Shown here: piece after piece, positions 11,930 to 24,329 of the stretch | Layout of the letters: every line of letters starts with the position of its first letter | Numbering within the stretch: the first letter of the stretch is position 1 | Origin: Vanessa cardui | Lineage: Eukaryota > Arthropoda > Insecta > Lepidoptera > Nymphalidae | Reading direction: 5' to 3' | Length of the DNA stretch: 64,000 nt | Assembly: GCF_905220365.1 (NCBI RefSeq) | Contig: NC_061131.1 | Coordinates: 14,421,318-14,485,317 of the forward strand | The notes under the pieces: model-generated | Told to the model about the DNA's origin: nothing | What the model saw: the letters and a program-made list of their open reading frames with translations, nothing else | Databases searched by the model: none | Made by a program: the position numbers and the translations under genes

Positions 11930-12265
11930 ATCAACTGAATTTTATAAATCGCTCTTTTGGTTATATACTACAGAGATTGGTGAAAAAGGCGTATTATTCG
12001 ATACAAGATTTTGTAGATGATAAAAAAGCGTGGAATTAATACCTGTTGACTTCCAGGCAGGATATATTAATTTAAATAATTGTATTAACTAACATGACTG
12101 TATTTTTTTTAAATGTTGAAAAAGAGTAACTACTGAGTTTCTTGCCGGTTCTTCTCGGTAGAATCTACTTTCCGAACCGGTGGTAGCTTCACTTAATTGT
12201 TAAATGACGATTCAAAAGTGCTTGTAAAAGCCCACTTGAATAAAGTATACTTTGATTTTGATTTT
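11930..12265 (+). mobile_element. LINE 3' end, family D, 5'-truncated
   Basis: The segment starts with a worn coding remnant (AAGGCGTATTATTCGATACA, from KAYYSI at the ORF2 C-terminus). It runs through GTTTCTTGCCGGTTCTTCTC and CGAACCGGTGGTAGCTTCAC to GACGATTCAAAAGTGCTTGT and ends in a TTTGATTTTGATTT tail. The tail and the C-terminal remnant mark a non-LTR retrotransposon, probably jockey/CR1-like; the clade is inferred. Confidence 0.75.
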
Positions 12266-12892
12266 TTGAGATAGTACTGCATATTTTGTAAATTTTAATT
12301 TTTTTTTTATTTAATTGTGTAAGACAAATCGTTGCGTGAACAGCAGTCTTATATATTATATATATTTATGGTCAGGGTGCGGCGAATTTGATTGGACGTA
12401 ATAACTGATTATAGCTTTTTATTAACAATATTTAAGACATAAGTAGTTTTTATTGTCATAGTATCACAAAAATATATTTAAAAGAAAAACCACTTCATTT
12501 TTATATTTCATATACCGATATATTTTTTTTAAATAATAAAAAAATATATATATCATTAAGAACATATAAGGAGACGTACCGTTTTTTGTTTTTTCTAGCT
12601 AAAGTATATAAATACCTTATACTCAGAATATATAATATATATTCTAAGAGCAAATTACGATTCCAAGCTAACTTCATTAAAGGTATAAATAATACTAATG
12701 ATTACCTAATGTAATATTCATTCAATTTGACTCAGCAGTTTTTGTTATAATGAAATACAATCTAAAATATTGTTAATATATAACGAGGTCATGATTGCAT
12801 GTGAACTATATTTTTTACGTACTCACGGAGTTAGTGACTAATTTGTGGTTGTGACTGACTATTGCTGCGAGTTCGATTTCCGTTCATTATAC

Positions 12893-13137
12893 TAATAAAT
12901 TATAAATAAATAAATATGAGACAACATCACATACATTACTCTGATCCCAATGTAATTAGCTGAAGCACTTGTGTTATGGAAATCAGAAGTAACGACGGTA
13001 CCACAAACACCCAGACCCAAGACAACACAGAAAACTAATGGTAATCTACATCGACTCGGCCGGGAATCGAACCCGGGACCTCGGAGTGGCGTACCAATGA
13101 AATCCGGCGTACATACCACTCGACCATGGAGGCCGTC
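12893..13137 (-). mobile_element. tRNA-derived SINE, family C, reversed
   Basis: The minus strand shows the head CTCCATGGTCGAGTGG, the B-box GGTTCGATTCCC (plus strand GGGAATCGAACC at 13060-13071) and the body ending TATGTGATGTTGTC (plus GACAACATCACATA near 12920). It is close to full length. Confidence 0.8.
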
Positions 13138-13359
13138 AAACGGCCGTCAATACACCAATACACAGAATATTTATTTATTATTTGTTTTATTTTATAAATA
13201 TTACAGTTAGAGTTTAAAATCCAATTGACCAAAATCTCCTATTGTTGTTATATACGCGACTTTCTTTGCGCGGGAAAACATCTTGTATTATTTCTAAAGC
13301 CATACTAAAATGGATTACACTTTTCTGAAATCGGATACAACATCGAAGTATTTTAACTT

Positions 13360-13525
13360 TGGCTGTATGTCTGTCTGTTGCTCTTTCACGACCAAACCGC
13401 TGAACCGAATTTGATGAAATCTGATATGAAGCAAATTTGAACTCCAAGAAATGACATAGACTTCTTTTGCCTAACACATGACAACCAACAACCTAAAAGC
13501 GAGCGAAGCCGCGGGCGTATACTAG
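13360..13525 (+). mobile_element. Helitron-like element family E, 3' part
   Basis: It carries CTGTATGTCTGTCTGTTGCT, ACGACCAAACCGCTGAACCG and AATTTGATGAAATCTG, then AAAGCGAGCGAAGCCGCGGG and ends CTAG at 13522-13525 followed by T. The GCGAGCGAAGCCGCG stretch can fold into a short hairpin a few bases before CTAG, the usual Helitron 3' arrangement. Copies at 31391 and 62250 end the same way. Confidence 0.6.
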
Positions 13526-13654
13526 TATGATATAATTGTAATGGTAATTGACGATCACAGACTGGTGAGGGTGATATTTATTATTTAATTATTTATTTTA
13601 GACTATTTATTGTTTTAAACTAAAATCAAGCAGTACCTATATATATAATATATA

Positions 13655-13790
13655 CCTATATAATGCCAATGGTCGCATTATATAGGTAGATACCATCCAC
13701 ATGTTATTTATTCTACCACCGAGCAGTAATACTTAGTATTATACTGTTCTGCTTTAAAGAGTAAGCCGGCCAGTGTTGGTAGTCAATTGG
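13655..13790 (+). repeat. Dispersed repeat family A, relic
   Basis: TAGGTAGATACCATCCACAT, ATTCTACCACCGAGCAGTAA and GCCGGCCAGTGT follow the family A order but with heavy divergence. Confidence 0.45.
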
Positions 13791-13799
13791 CAGCCAATA

Positions 13800-15600
13800 T
13801 TTAACATGGTATAAAAACCCCGTAATTTTTGATAATAAGTGAGATTCGTATTTATTATATGTGTGGCCAAGTAGCATCTGTGGTATGTTCGGACAGACAC
13901 GACACAAGGTGAATTTAAATGACACTGGAGAGCATCCACAGATAATATTTTGACGATTAAAAATTATGACACTGACTGCCACATTTGGATACATTGAGCG
14001 GTTACGTAAGACAGACTATAATATTTGAAATGTAAAGTATATTATAGAGTCTTAAATGTTCAGAGAAACTAAGCTTTATAATTTCGTGGTAACTTATAAA
14101 AAATCAGTATGTAAAATGGAAGCTTTTTTTTGACAATTTATTTATGTTTCTCGGGTCTCTTGATTATGATTGTAATCATTATTTATATTAAATGTTTGTA
14201 ATTACTCGTCATTTATCTTTTTAGATGAGTAAAAAAATTACGTCTAAAATAAAAGTAAATATTGATTAATGTGTAATATTCTGCAGTTATTGTCTTAATA
14301 TGTTAAGAGCTTACAGAAATATATACTAATAAAATAAATGTGAAAGTAACTCTGTCTGTCTGATGCTTTTTAACAGCTAAACTTTGATGAAAATAGTTAT
14401 AAAACCAGCTGGATCTTAAGCAAGAATATAGGCTAATGTCTGTAGTAATGTATATTTTAATGTAACACCTGACGTACCCTTAAAGCGTAGATGATTAAAG
14501 ATGAACGTATTTAATTCATTTTAGTGTACTGTATCTTTGTTGCTGTAGGTAATTTGTGTACCTACAAATCGTTGTTTGAAATTATTGATTTAGAATAGTA
14601 TAAAGAAAAGCAGCTTTCTCGTTGGTATCTTCTCTTACTGCTTCTAAATAACACAACGGATTTTGATGGGGTTCATTAGAAAGAGAGATTACCGCAGTTT
14701 GTCTATACGTTATAGCTGTACTATAACAAATCGTTTTTTTTTTACCAAAAAATTTAGGACTTGAAATAAGCCACAAAATCGTCTTTGTCTATTTTCTAAG
14801 CAAATGGGTTATTTGTGAAGTCATTTTTTTAAGTTCATTATTAATCCGTCATTTTCGATTGCAATTCAAATAAATGTGCTAGTAACCTTGCGAATTGAAT
14901 ATGAATTAAAATTATTACTCATAGTTTTCATTTATGACCATTTATATAACATAATAAAAAAATAATCGTTACATGTGGCTGTTCAATATTTTTTCACTAA
15001 GAATACTACTCGTTTTTCATTAACAAATTGCAGTCGCGTGAAGTCGGGATAACTCGGTAGTTTCGTGATATTAATTTAGGTTTTTTCTTGTTTTTTTTTT
15101 TTTATTTCATTTATAACATCGACGGGCTCACAGTTGCCCGAGCATTTTTTTATATTTTACGTTTATATATTTTAGCGTTTTCTATTTTATATTTTTACTT
15201 AAAACCAGCAGATCTTCGCTGAACTACAAGCTTTTCGTCTTCTTGGAAGACGTGGTCCGAACTGACATTTTTTTTCATTTTAAAATAATATATTCAAAAT
15301 CTATAATAAATAGTATATAGATAATACTCTTAATTATATTTACTACAATCCAGCGGACCGCTCCGCGCTCGATCAGAAAGATATTATTATTTTAGACCAA
15401 CTATTACTAAATGAAGATTGAAGGGCAATTATAATTGTACAGAATTAATAATATTGTGTAATCTATATTTAAATACGAGGTTCAAAATATTTTATAGTTT
15501 TGTATGTTACTTTAATTATCTGTGCTTATTTTTTTTTTATCTCCGATGAGTAAATTGTTCATCACCTTTAAATTATTTCAATAACAGGAGAAGTGTAGAT
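13800..15600. other. Intergenic DNA with one Helitron-like fragment
   Basis: At 14322-14460, AATGTGAAAGTAACTCTGTC marks the 5' part of a family E copy that has lost its 3' end. The rest, including 15050-15360, shows no gene, RNA gene or clear element. Confidence 0.5.
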
Positions 15601-15605
15601 ACATA

Positions 15606-15939
15606 TAGTACGATACAACTTAGATGTAGCATCGGCAAATTCTACAAAACCGATTACTGCCGATTCACACAACCAATAGAAATAGCTCCCTATCGCGCCA
15701 TTCGACGCTATTCGTCGCTATAGATTCTCGTGTTAGTTCAACCCGAGATAGAAAGTGCATGTAAATCGACGTGTCAAATTGACTAATATATAAGGTCGTA
15801 TGATGTTACACGTTATTACGTTTGTGTAAAGATCATATTCATAAGAAATAAATATCGATAATTTGGAATAGCGTAATTAATTTGGATGTGATCGGTTTTA
15901 CGAATTTTGCCGATGCTACATCTAAGTTGTGTCGTACTG
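15606..15939. mobile_element. Mariner-like MITE with TA target duplication
   Basis: The left end TAGTACGATACAACTTAGAT and the right end, read in reverse as CAGTACGACACAACTTAGAT, stay matched for about 48 bp (15606-15653 and 15892-15939) with a few differences. TA dinucleotides lie directly outside both ends (15604-15605 and 15940-15941), the target site of the Tc1/mariner superfamily. The 334-bp body has no transposase frame, so the element is non-autonomous. Confidence 0.8.
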
Positions 15940-16169
15940 TAATCAATTTTGACATTGAATTGACATTGATATCATTAGTTGAGATCTTGAATAATCTATG
16001 GTATTCATTATAGAATCGTTAAAATGGCGTTTTGAATGTCAGCGAGGTTGTTACGAAAAAAATCTTGCAGTATATTTAACGTGATTATGTGTAATACATA
16101 AGATATAATTATCAATAAATGTTTGAAGTGCATGATATAGCAGTAAATCAAATGGAACATATCTGTTCT

Positions 16170-16512
16170 GTTTTGAGATGGCCCAGTAGTTAGAACACGT
16201 GAATCTTAAGCGACGATGACGGGTTCATCGATTCTTCAGGCACTGAATTTCAAGTTTTTTTTAAATTATTATCGTGCTTGGCGGTGAAATGATCTAGAGA
16301 TTATTTATGAATCGTCGTCTTTACACGAACTGCTACAAAAGCACGGTTTTTATATCTGACTAATATGTATGGATTTGAATAAGTGTTAGATGTCGCATAT
16401 ATAAAATTAGTGGTTTTTCCTGGTGGAATTCACAGTTCAAACCGGCTTATGCTAGACGATTCATAAGTACTTGTGAGTCTATTTAAATAAAGATACTTTG
16501 ATTTGATTGAAA
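16170..16512 (+). repeat. Two worn retroposon relics
   Basis: At 16178-16260, GAGATGGCCCAGTAGTTAGA and GACGGGTTCATCGATTC keep the box A and box B of SINE family B. At 16436-16512, GATTCATAAGTACTTGTGAG and TACTTTGATTTGATTG keep the tail of LINE family D. Confidence 0.5.
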
Positions 16513-16514
16513 TA

Positions 16515-18150
16515 ATTACAAGTAGGTAATTATACTCCTAGTACATATTTTCTAATTCATTACCAAAGTTATCAGAGCTTCGGAATTTAATTCAGATCTA
16601 AGAATATAATCGACCCTCAAGAAGGTAAGCCGGTTTGATTTTAATGACCAATAAAAATATGTTTTTAATATTTTTTAGTCATATTATATAGAAACCATCT
16701 TATTTTATATCCGCTAGTTACAGTAAACTGTCAAATAATTCTTATATTAATATATAAATATTGCCTAGTTCAAATACAGGTTTAAATTTAATATGTTAGA
16801 TTATCTTTAATTTTACCATCTTAATTTTGGTTTGGAACCTGTAAGGGGGAACAGTTAAGTTTTACATGATTTTTATGATATTTTAACCACTTAGGTACGA
16901 TAGCTTTTGAAATGAACAATTTTCACACGATTTCAGTATTTTTTCATTGATTCTCTCTTGTAGCGTTTTGTTATAAGCCTTCCTCGATAAATGGCCTATC
17001 TAAAACTGTTTTTTTTTCGTATTAGATTAGTTACTTCTTGAGATTACTGCATGACAACCAAACGCACAAACTTTTCAAATGTATAATATTATAATAATAG
17101 AAGTTGTATAATAGAATAGATTACTATTCAAAAACCATTTTGTATAACAAGCTTTTATTTAAATTCACCTCTTAGTAAGTGTGGGTCAAATCTTGTAACT
17201 GAATTTTAAACAGGCTCCACCCTAACTGGTTGAGATAAAATTTTGCATACATTTATGGCGTGTGTGACAGAAGACGAGACAGAACAAATACTAATTCGTC
17301 CATAATGTCAGACAAATGGAAAAAGTACTCTACTATACATTGAATATCTTACTGAGATTCATTCTTATGATTTTTTCACCATTTACTCTATTCTATTTAC
17401 AACTAGAGTACTATTTTTGTGAGGATATCCAGTTTCTGAAACTATGATTGAAGATTATTTATTTAACTCCAATCTGAATGCTGATTGGCCGCATATTACG
17501 TCATCAGCTGCCACCGACCAATAACCGTTCAGAGCAAAAATTTCCATGGTTAATATGACTTCGATCACTCGATCTTAGTGTTAGATATATGTATTTTATT
17601 AGTTTAAGTAGTATTTCAACTTTGTTGGATATTTTTTTTAAGAAAAAGAAATTTGACATAAATTCGACTCAATTAATTAATTGTTTATTGGCTTGGTTAC
17701 TTTTCATCGCAACTACTTTGTGATTTCAAGTCTGCTTTATATACAATTATAGAATTTCGGCTACAACAGCCATATAAGTTTTGATGATGTTTTATAATAC
17801 ATCCTTACTTTTAGAGCAATATAAGACGGCATCATCACTGACTCGGATCAAGTGGAGGACCATCCGTTTTACGTACCATATTATAATATGCCTACCTTTG
17901 AGTAATTCTACTGGATCTATCTATAAGATAAGTAGAGTTAATACCACAGAACAAAAATATAATCTTTAATATTCATATGATTTCCGGGCTCAAAGGTGAT
18001 TTGTTAAACTTTATGAAAAAAAAAATAATATATTATTGAATTCGAATTCGGTACAATGATGGAGTAATTGCATTTGGTTGTTGACGTCACACCATTAATA
18101 AATATGAATAAACATTTTTCATGATAACGAGGAAGTGATCAAATGGTTAA
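16515..18150. other. Intergenic DNA, one CCAAT/CRE-like patch
   Basis: The only notable patch is 17480-17530, where GATTGG, ACGTCAT, CAGCTG and CCAAT lie within about 45 bp. A similar series is at 56695-56740. No gene start is recognisable downstream, so it may be the end of an unidentified repeat. Confidence 0.4.
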
Positions 18151-18159
18151 GTTTAATTT

Positions 18160-18525
18160 ATACTCGTGGAAGGATGGTTGCTTTACTATGAGCCAGCTTT
18201 ATTGCCGTTTCATAAATTCAAATCACTTGTAAAAAATACTTTGGTAAAGAAGGCATATTATTCAATACAAGATTATGCAGACGACAAAAAAAAGGGTGGA
18301 ATTAGTACTTGTTATCTTCCAGATAGGATATATTATATACGTAGATTATTGTATTTAACTAACATGACTGTGTTTTTAATGGTTGAAAAAGAGTAACTAC
18401 TTAGTTTCTTACCGGTTCTTCTCGGTATAATCTACGTTCCGAACCGGTGGTAACTTCACTTAATATATGTAGTTGTTAAATGTCAATTCAACTTGAATAA
18501 AGTATATTTTGATTTGATTTGATTC
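18160..18525 (+). mobile_element. LINE 3' end, family D, with ORF2 C-terminal tail
   Basis: The + frame at 18190-18290 reads LLPFHKFKSLVKNTLVKK then AYYSIQDYADDKKKGG, the C-terminal end of a non-LTR reverse-transcriptase ORF in insect jockey/CR1-like LINEs (compare LPFSKFKNIIKTKLINK at 51787-51962). The 3' UTR follows (CCGGTTCTTCTCGGTATAAT, CCGAACCGGTGG) with a TTTGATTTGATTTGATT tail at 18509-18525. The copy is 5'-truncated and has no catalytic domain. The open frame continues to 18396 only by chance. Confidence 0.8.
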
Positions 18526-18529
18526 GATA

Positions 18530-19480
18530 GCATCTTTTTTGAGCTGTCGAGTCATTTTTCGTATGATTTACTTTTGTGTCTAGTTTATTTTTAAGGCGCT
18601 TTGAAGGTTTTAATATTAAGTTAATATGTTACTTACCAAGGTCCAGGAGTGATAATGGCCAATCTACACAACAGATATTAATAAAAATAAATTTAATGCA
18701 TTTTTTTTCAATATGTTCGTGTCGTTACTAAGACCTGGTGTCACATTGACAATCGTTTACTTTTGACACGAAAGAAAGCTTTAAAGCCGGATTTTTCTAC
18801 AAGAAGTCGCAATGGATCAAAAATCATAAGGTTAACGGTGTAATAGTTGCAGATTTGTAGTGATTTCAGTTGGTATTCTGATACAAGTTTTACGTTTACT
18901 TGATGAAAAATTAATCTATGCAATACTTGCTTAAATCCTCATAATTTATTTATGTAATAATTACAAAATTACCTCTCGTTACTTCTGAATCGCTGATTGT
19001 CCAACAATTGCTGTTTACCTTTAATAATTTATACATAATCATATTGGCTTATAATGCTTGAGGCTACATTATTAGCTAACGAAATATAAACACATAAATA
19101 ATTTATTGCACGAGATTAGGTTTCTTACTATTCATACTCGAAGTATATGGATTTATAACCGAATTAAAAAATTAAGGAATTTTCAATTTGGTTCTATTTA
19201 TTTTCTTATTATTTTTTATTTACTTCAGAAGTAAGGCATTTATGAACAGATTTGGTAAATTCTTTACTTATTTGGAAGGATTTACTTACCGTTTCCTATA
19301 GGAAGAGATTATATTCATTACAGACAGTTTTCCGCCGGAGGCTTTCTTCACCGCCGATTTATTTCGATATAAAAAAATCTACTGTATTTACCTGGGTTTC
19401 AATTTGCAAGTGTCGGCGGTGTTACACGTATAGCTAACGATAGCCATCTCGGTATAGTCAGTGAAATTGTAAGCGATTAG
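18530..19480. other. Intergenic DNA, nothing recognised
   Basis: AT-rich sequence with short frames only; no repeat landmarks, RNA gene or coding region could be supported. Confidence 0.45.
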
Positions 19481-19485
19481 TTTTG

Positions 19486-19904
19486 TAAGAGTGACGCCAC
19501 ACGGATGCATTGCACTACGCTGCGACGACTGAGCGTTAACACTCTTTGGTATTTCATACAAATATCCACAGTGTATTACGCACGTGGTGCTTCGACGACT
19601 TCTGATGATGCACCAGATGTGTGACCGACAACACCATGAAGAAGGAGCGACACTGGTCTATGCTGTAACAAACAAAGCAGCGCTGCATATTATTGTTTAT
19701 ATTGTGCAATGATTTACACCTATAAAACAATGTAGTTTTATAATTGTTATGTAACCGAATTGTAATTTGAAGACTGACTTGTCAATCTGACGCCATAAAC
19801 GTTGAATTTTTGCGTGCGATGTGATGCTCGTGCGGCACTCAATGCGCTGAAATGACAAAGTTGCGACGACGCAACGTGCTGCGAATCCGTGTGGCCTCAC
19901 TCTA
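19486..19904. mobile_element. Non-autonomous TIR element (MITE)
   Basis: The left end TAAGAGTGACGCCACACGGA (19486-19505) matches the reversed right end TAGAGTGAGGCCACACGGAT (19885-19904), and both continue into a related GCGACGAC-type block. The inner sequence is GC-richer than its surroundings and encodes nothing recognisable. The GAGTGAGGCCACACGG end resembles hAT-type MITEs, but no 8-bp target duplication could be confirmed. Confidence 0.6.
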
Positions 19905-20274
19905 ACGATTATTTTTACGATTTTGAATATTAACACCATTGACGGTATATTTTATATTATCTTATTTATTTCCTTAACCTTAAAGTTTGTTCCATAAGTA
20001 AATGTAAATGGGCAGATATATAAAATATGACATTTAAAATATTTACATCTATTTTATGAAGACTCGTTACATCAAACTGGTATTGTAATAAATCATTCTC
20101 TGTGTATCGAATGTAAATTATTTATTACGCGATTTGTTTCCTCAATATTCATTATGAGTCCGTCCTTTGATTTCTTTGCAATTAATAATTCAAATTTAGC
20201 ATTATATTGACATTTGATTTATTATTATTTAATCGTTTAGTTTTAAGGTTGAATTATTTGTTATTCGAATATAT

Positions 20275-22570
20275 GTCAAACTACAGTTAGATACACTGGT
20301 TCGTTCATCCTTCTAATCACACAACATCAACCTTAGCCTGCCAGCCAAGCACAAAGTCCTATCACCAAGTAAATTAAATATATATTTATATGTAGAAGAA
20401 ATATTATATTTATCCTATAATTAATATACAATATAAAAAAAATCTGTTTTTCTGATATTACAAGATATACAAGACGCCCGAAAGATATAAAACATTGATG
20501 TTTAAATAATGATGATCATTGTTTAATTATCCATAAAGCCCCATAAACAATTGTACAAAAATGGAAATATAAAATTTCTTTACTGAAAAAATATATGTTT
20601 TTTTAATATTAATTATACACACCAACGCAATAAATGGTATGTGTGTTACACGCACACAGGTTTGTAGGGAATGGTGAAGGAAGGGGCATATGACGGCATG
20701 TGTGAGTGCCTTGTCAGCTTTTTCTAATGTCACGTTGACGTATGATTCCCACATACGCAAAAGGCGCGCCAATTAACGTTAAATATCAAAAACTTTACCT
20801 TCCTTAATAATGGTTCATGCCTTTTACAATAACAGTATTAATCAGGCCAATTACTATGATGCCCAATACTTTGTGTAAATGTCTTAAATGTCTAATTTAA
20901 ATGAAGACACAAGACCTTGCCAGCTTCACGCGTTGGCTCAGTGTTAAATTGCCTAAAAATTATATTATGCAAATTTTATTCATAATATATTATAAATTCT
21001 AATGGGTGATAAAAAAATATTTGAATATAATATATTTGGAATGTAAATATAGTGCTCTAGATATCGGATTGAATTGGTAATAAATATAACATTTATTTCA
21101 AATGAATTATTATTTATTTAAGAATCGATACTATTGTTATAGTTTAATAATAAGGATTTTTATTGCTTATCAATTTACTGGCGACTTTAACGCGGATCAG
21201 CCTGTAAAACTTAATTTTACGAACATTTAACGTGAAATGATGAATACTCATTCATGACGATGCATAGTCTGTTAAGGATATAGTCAAGTGTTATAATTAT
21301 TGTATTCTGGAATAGTACGATCTTGTTTTTGCGATGAGTTTCGAATTTGTTCTTAGAATTAATAAGTAACTATAAGTAAATTAATAGAGAGAGATTGTTG
21401 AGAAATAACGTATTTCACACGTGACTAAAGTTCAACTTGCGAAAACCTAGAAACGCTTTCAAGTAGCGAACCACCCCGGCATTGTACCGATGTACAACTG
21501 ATACTAAATATACTTCTGAATGTGTTACAATGTTCACAGTTTTTCAGACCTCCCTCTTAAATCAATCTATCTATACAAAAAACCGCTTCAAAATCTGTTG
21601 CGTAATTTAAAAGATGTCAGCATACATAGGAACCGATAAGCGACACTTATATATTGTATTGTTGAAATGATCGTATAATTTTTCGAATCGAATTTGATTT
21701 TTTCATTTAAAATTGTCGAGAGTAAGTCATACTTATTAAAAGATCAATAGATCCGTATATCACGTAATATAATATTTGACATCGTAACGCGTGCAGGTGC
21801 TTTGCGACACGCTGACGAAACGCATGGCATTTGCGCCCGCGCAGACGAGACCAACACTAAATGTCAGGCTTTCGTATTAGATATGATAGTATAAATATTT
21901 GTAATAAATTCATATTTTGACATGGTATTTAGTTATGAATGTGTGTGAGCTTTAAAATAAATATTACTTTATTTGGTAAATTATATAACGTATGCAATTA
22001 ACGTTTGTGAAACATAATTGTATTTATAATTGACTGTTGGATAATGCCTTTATTATAATTTATGTGATTATGTAAAATTTTTGTGATTCATTTGTTTTTA
22101 ATACAGTAAGGCAGCTATCGACTACGTGATGTGGAGTCACCATTTTTTCGATTTTTTGTATTGTAACTTGTAAGAAATTATATTAATTTCTCACATCGAT
22201 ATTCACCGCTAAGTAAACATAGAATTAAAGTCCTTCGTAACTGTGATTACATTTGCTCCCTTAATAACAGATAAAAATAATCAAAATAAACGTTAATTAA
22301 GTAGGCTTTTACAAGCTTTTGAATCGTCATTTAACAAGTAAGTGAAGCTACCACCGGTAGAAGACAACAATACATATGTATTGATATATTTTTTATATTG
22401 ATCATCGGTTGGAATCGGTTATGTGGTCGTAAATTAACTTCATCAGGCACTAGGCAATATTAGACTTGCTCCCTGACTTTTCAAACGGTTACACAACAAT
22501 GATAATTATTGCAGTTTGACGATAGAATATCTGATGATTGGGTGGTACTAGCTTGCACAAAGCCCAAATA
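20275..22570. other. Intergenic DNA with four repeat relics
   Basis: It contains a family A relic at 20275-20345 (minus), a family F copy at 21478-21665 (+, CAACTGATACTAAATATACT to ATCTGTTGCGTAATTTAAAA), a LINE D tail at 22270-22365 (minus, TAAGTAGGCTTTTACAAGC) and a family A relic at 22490-22570 (minus). A GC-rich patch at 21785-21860 has no interpretable frame. Confidence 0.55.
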
Positions 22571-22579
22571 TTTGGTACT

Positions 22580-23900
22580 TAGAAAACATATGTTTTTTAA
22601 TTCCTTGGACATTCATTAAATGATGAATTTACATCTATAAGTTATGCCACGCATCTTCATTTTTTAAGTGTCACGAGTTATTAGAAGATAAAAATAAAAC
22701 TGGTTTGTGGAAAAAAATAAATGCTTAAAATATGCAAGTCCGTTTCTTAAATAGATATTACAGTATTTTTTGAATTATTTAAATCAAAAAGGAACTATGA
22801 TTAATACATATAAAATATTATATGTTTGATATTGGACAAGTCAAACCGACCCACAAGAGTTCAAATAAAACTATTTTTATCTAGCGATCCAATGCCACAA
22901 TGGTCACCAAGTGCACCAAAATTTTTGGTTCACTAAGATCAATATATTCCTCACCATCGCCTATATATTTAGAGTTTTGAAACTCACAGTATCAATAAAG
23001 ACCCAATAAACATTTAGAATATTGTAAAAAGTACAGTTTAAAATGTACTTACAAAAAATATAAATAAACGAAAGTTGCAACGAGTCGGACGTTTTTACAT
23101 TTTCAATAAGTTAATTACAAAATCTTGACCATCTTCATATAGATGGAACAGCTTATCTAGAATAGGTGTCCATTCTTAAATTGAAGATATCCAGCCTGTT
23201 ATGCAAAGGAAAAACAGATACCGGCAGGATATTTCTTTCAGTTTATCAATATTCTGAACGGATTCTTAAAAAATGTTCAAATTATTCATGTTAGGTTTTT
23301 GTGCAAACCTGCTTCGGTAGGTATCGACCATTCATTATGTCTACTAAATTTATCTAATCTAAACTAGATAGAAGAGTCTATCGAGAAGAAACTCAGTAGT
23401 GACTCTTCTTCAACTATGAAGTCTGGAAATGCAACTAGTATGGAATGCAACATTTATAATTTATAGTGACAATATAAACTTAATTACAATACAAACCTTA
23501 TTAAATGTTTTTTTTTTAATTAATATTTGCTTTTTTTAATTTCAATTTGAAATCTGTTATTATATTCAATTTGAACATATATATCGTTGAAGTATTCCGC
23601 TTTATTGTTAGACATTTTTTTACATTTAAATGTTGTTACGACCGTCTGAGAAGTTCATGTTATATAAGAAGAATGTGTGGTACATTCTAAGTGTGCATAG
23701 AATTAGAAATAAGACGACTGAACTCAGGGTCGTGAGTTCAAATCCGGCCAAACACCTTTTCAAGTGATGTGGAGTATAATTTGGGTCATTAATCTAAAGA
23801 AATTACCGTGAGCAATATACGTTTAGCTAATTTGAGAATTTAGTATTAAACGGATAGATTATTATATTTGCAAGACCTGAATAGGCATAGTTGGGAAGTT
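22580..23900. other. Intergenic DNA with worn SINE and LINE fragments
   Basis: Fragments seen are family A (23290-23345), LINE D minus (23373-23420, GAGAAGAAACTCAGTAGTGA) and a tRNA-like head at 23705-23760 whose B-box reads GAGTTCAAATCC. None is intact. Confidence 0.45.
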
Positions 23901-23916
23901 CTATTACATAATTAAA

Positions 23917-24045
23917 CTAGTTGTTACTCGCGACTTCGCTTGAGTTTTATGGCTTTAAGTGAGATTAAAATAAGAATGTCATTCCTCGGAGTTCGAGCTT
24001 GATTCATATCAAATTTCATCTAATTTAACTCAGCAGTTTAGATGA
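23917..24045 (-). mobile_element. Helitron-like element family E, reversed
   Basis: CTAG at 23917-23920 is followed by TTGTTACTCGCGACTTCGCT, the reverse of the AGCGAAGTCGCG 3' hairpin region. Further in are TATCAAATTTCATCTAAT and ACTCAGCAGTTTAGATG, the internal family E landmarks reversed. The 5' part is missing. Confidence 0.55.
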
Positions 24046-24098
24046 GAAAAAGCAACTTACATACACACATAGTTCATTTCACATTTATAATATTTGAC

Positions 24099-24325
24099 TA
24101 CCTCCGTGGTCGTAGTGTACGCCGGTTTTCATGGGCACGCTACTCCGAAGCCCTGGGTTCGATTCCCGGAAGAGTCGATATAGAAAAAGTTCATTACTTT
24201 TCTATGTTGTCATGGGTCATGTTTGTGGTACTGTCGTTATTTTGATTATCCATAACACAAGTGCTTTGGCTACTAACATTGGGATCAGAGTAATGTATGT
24301 GATGTTGTCCAATATTTATATTTGA
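24099..24325 (+). mobile_element. tRNA-derived SINE, family C
   Basis: The head CTCCGTGGTCGTAGTGTACG has a disturbed A-box. The B-box is GGGTTCGATTCCCGG. The body runs GGTACTGTCGTTATTTTGAT, ACATTGGGATCAGAGTAATG, TATGTGATGTTGTCCAAT. The AT tail follows directly. Confidence 0.8.
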
Positions 24326-24329
24326 TATT

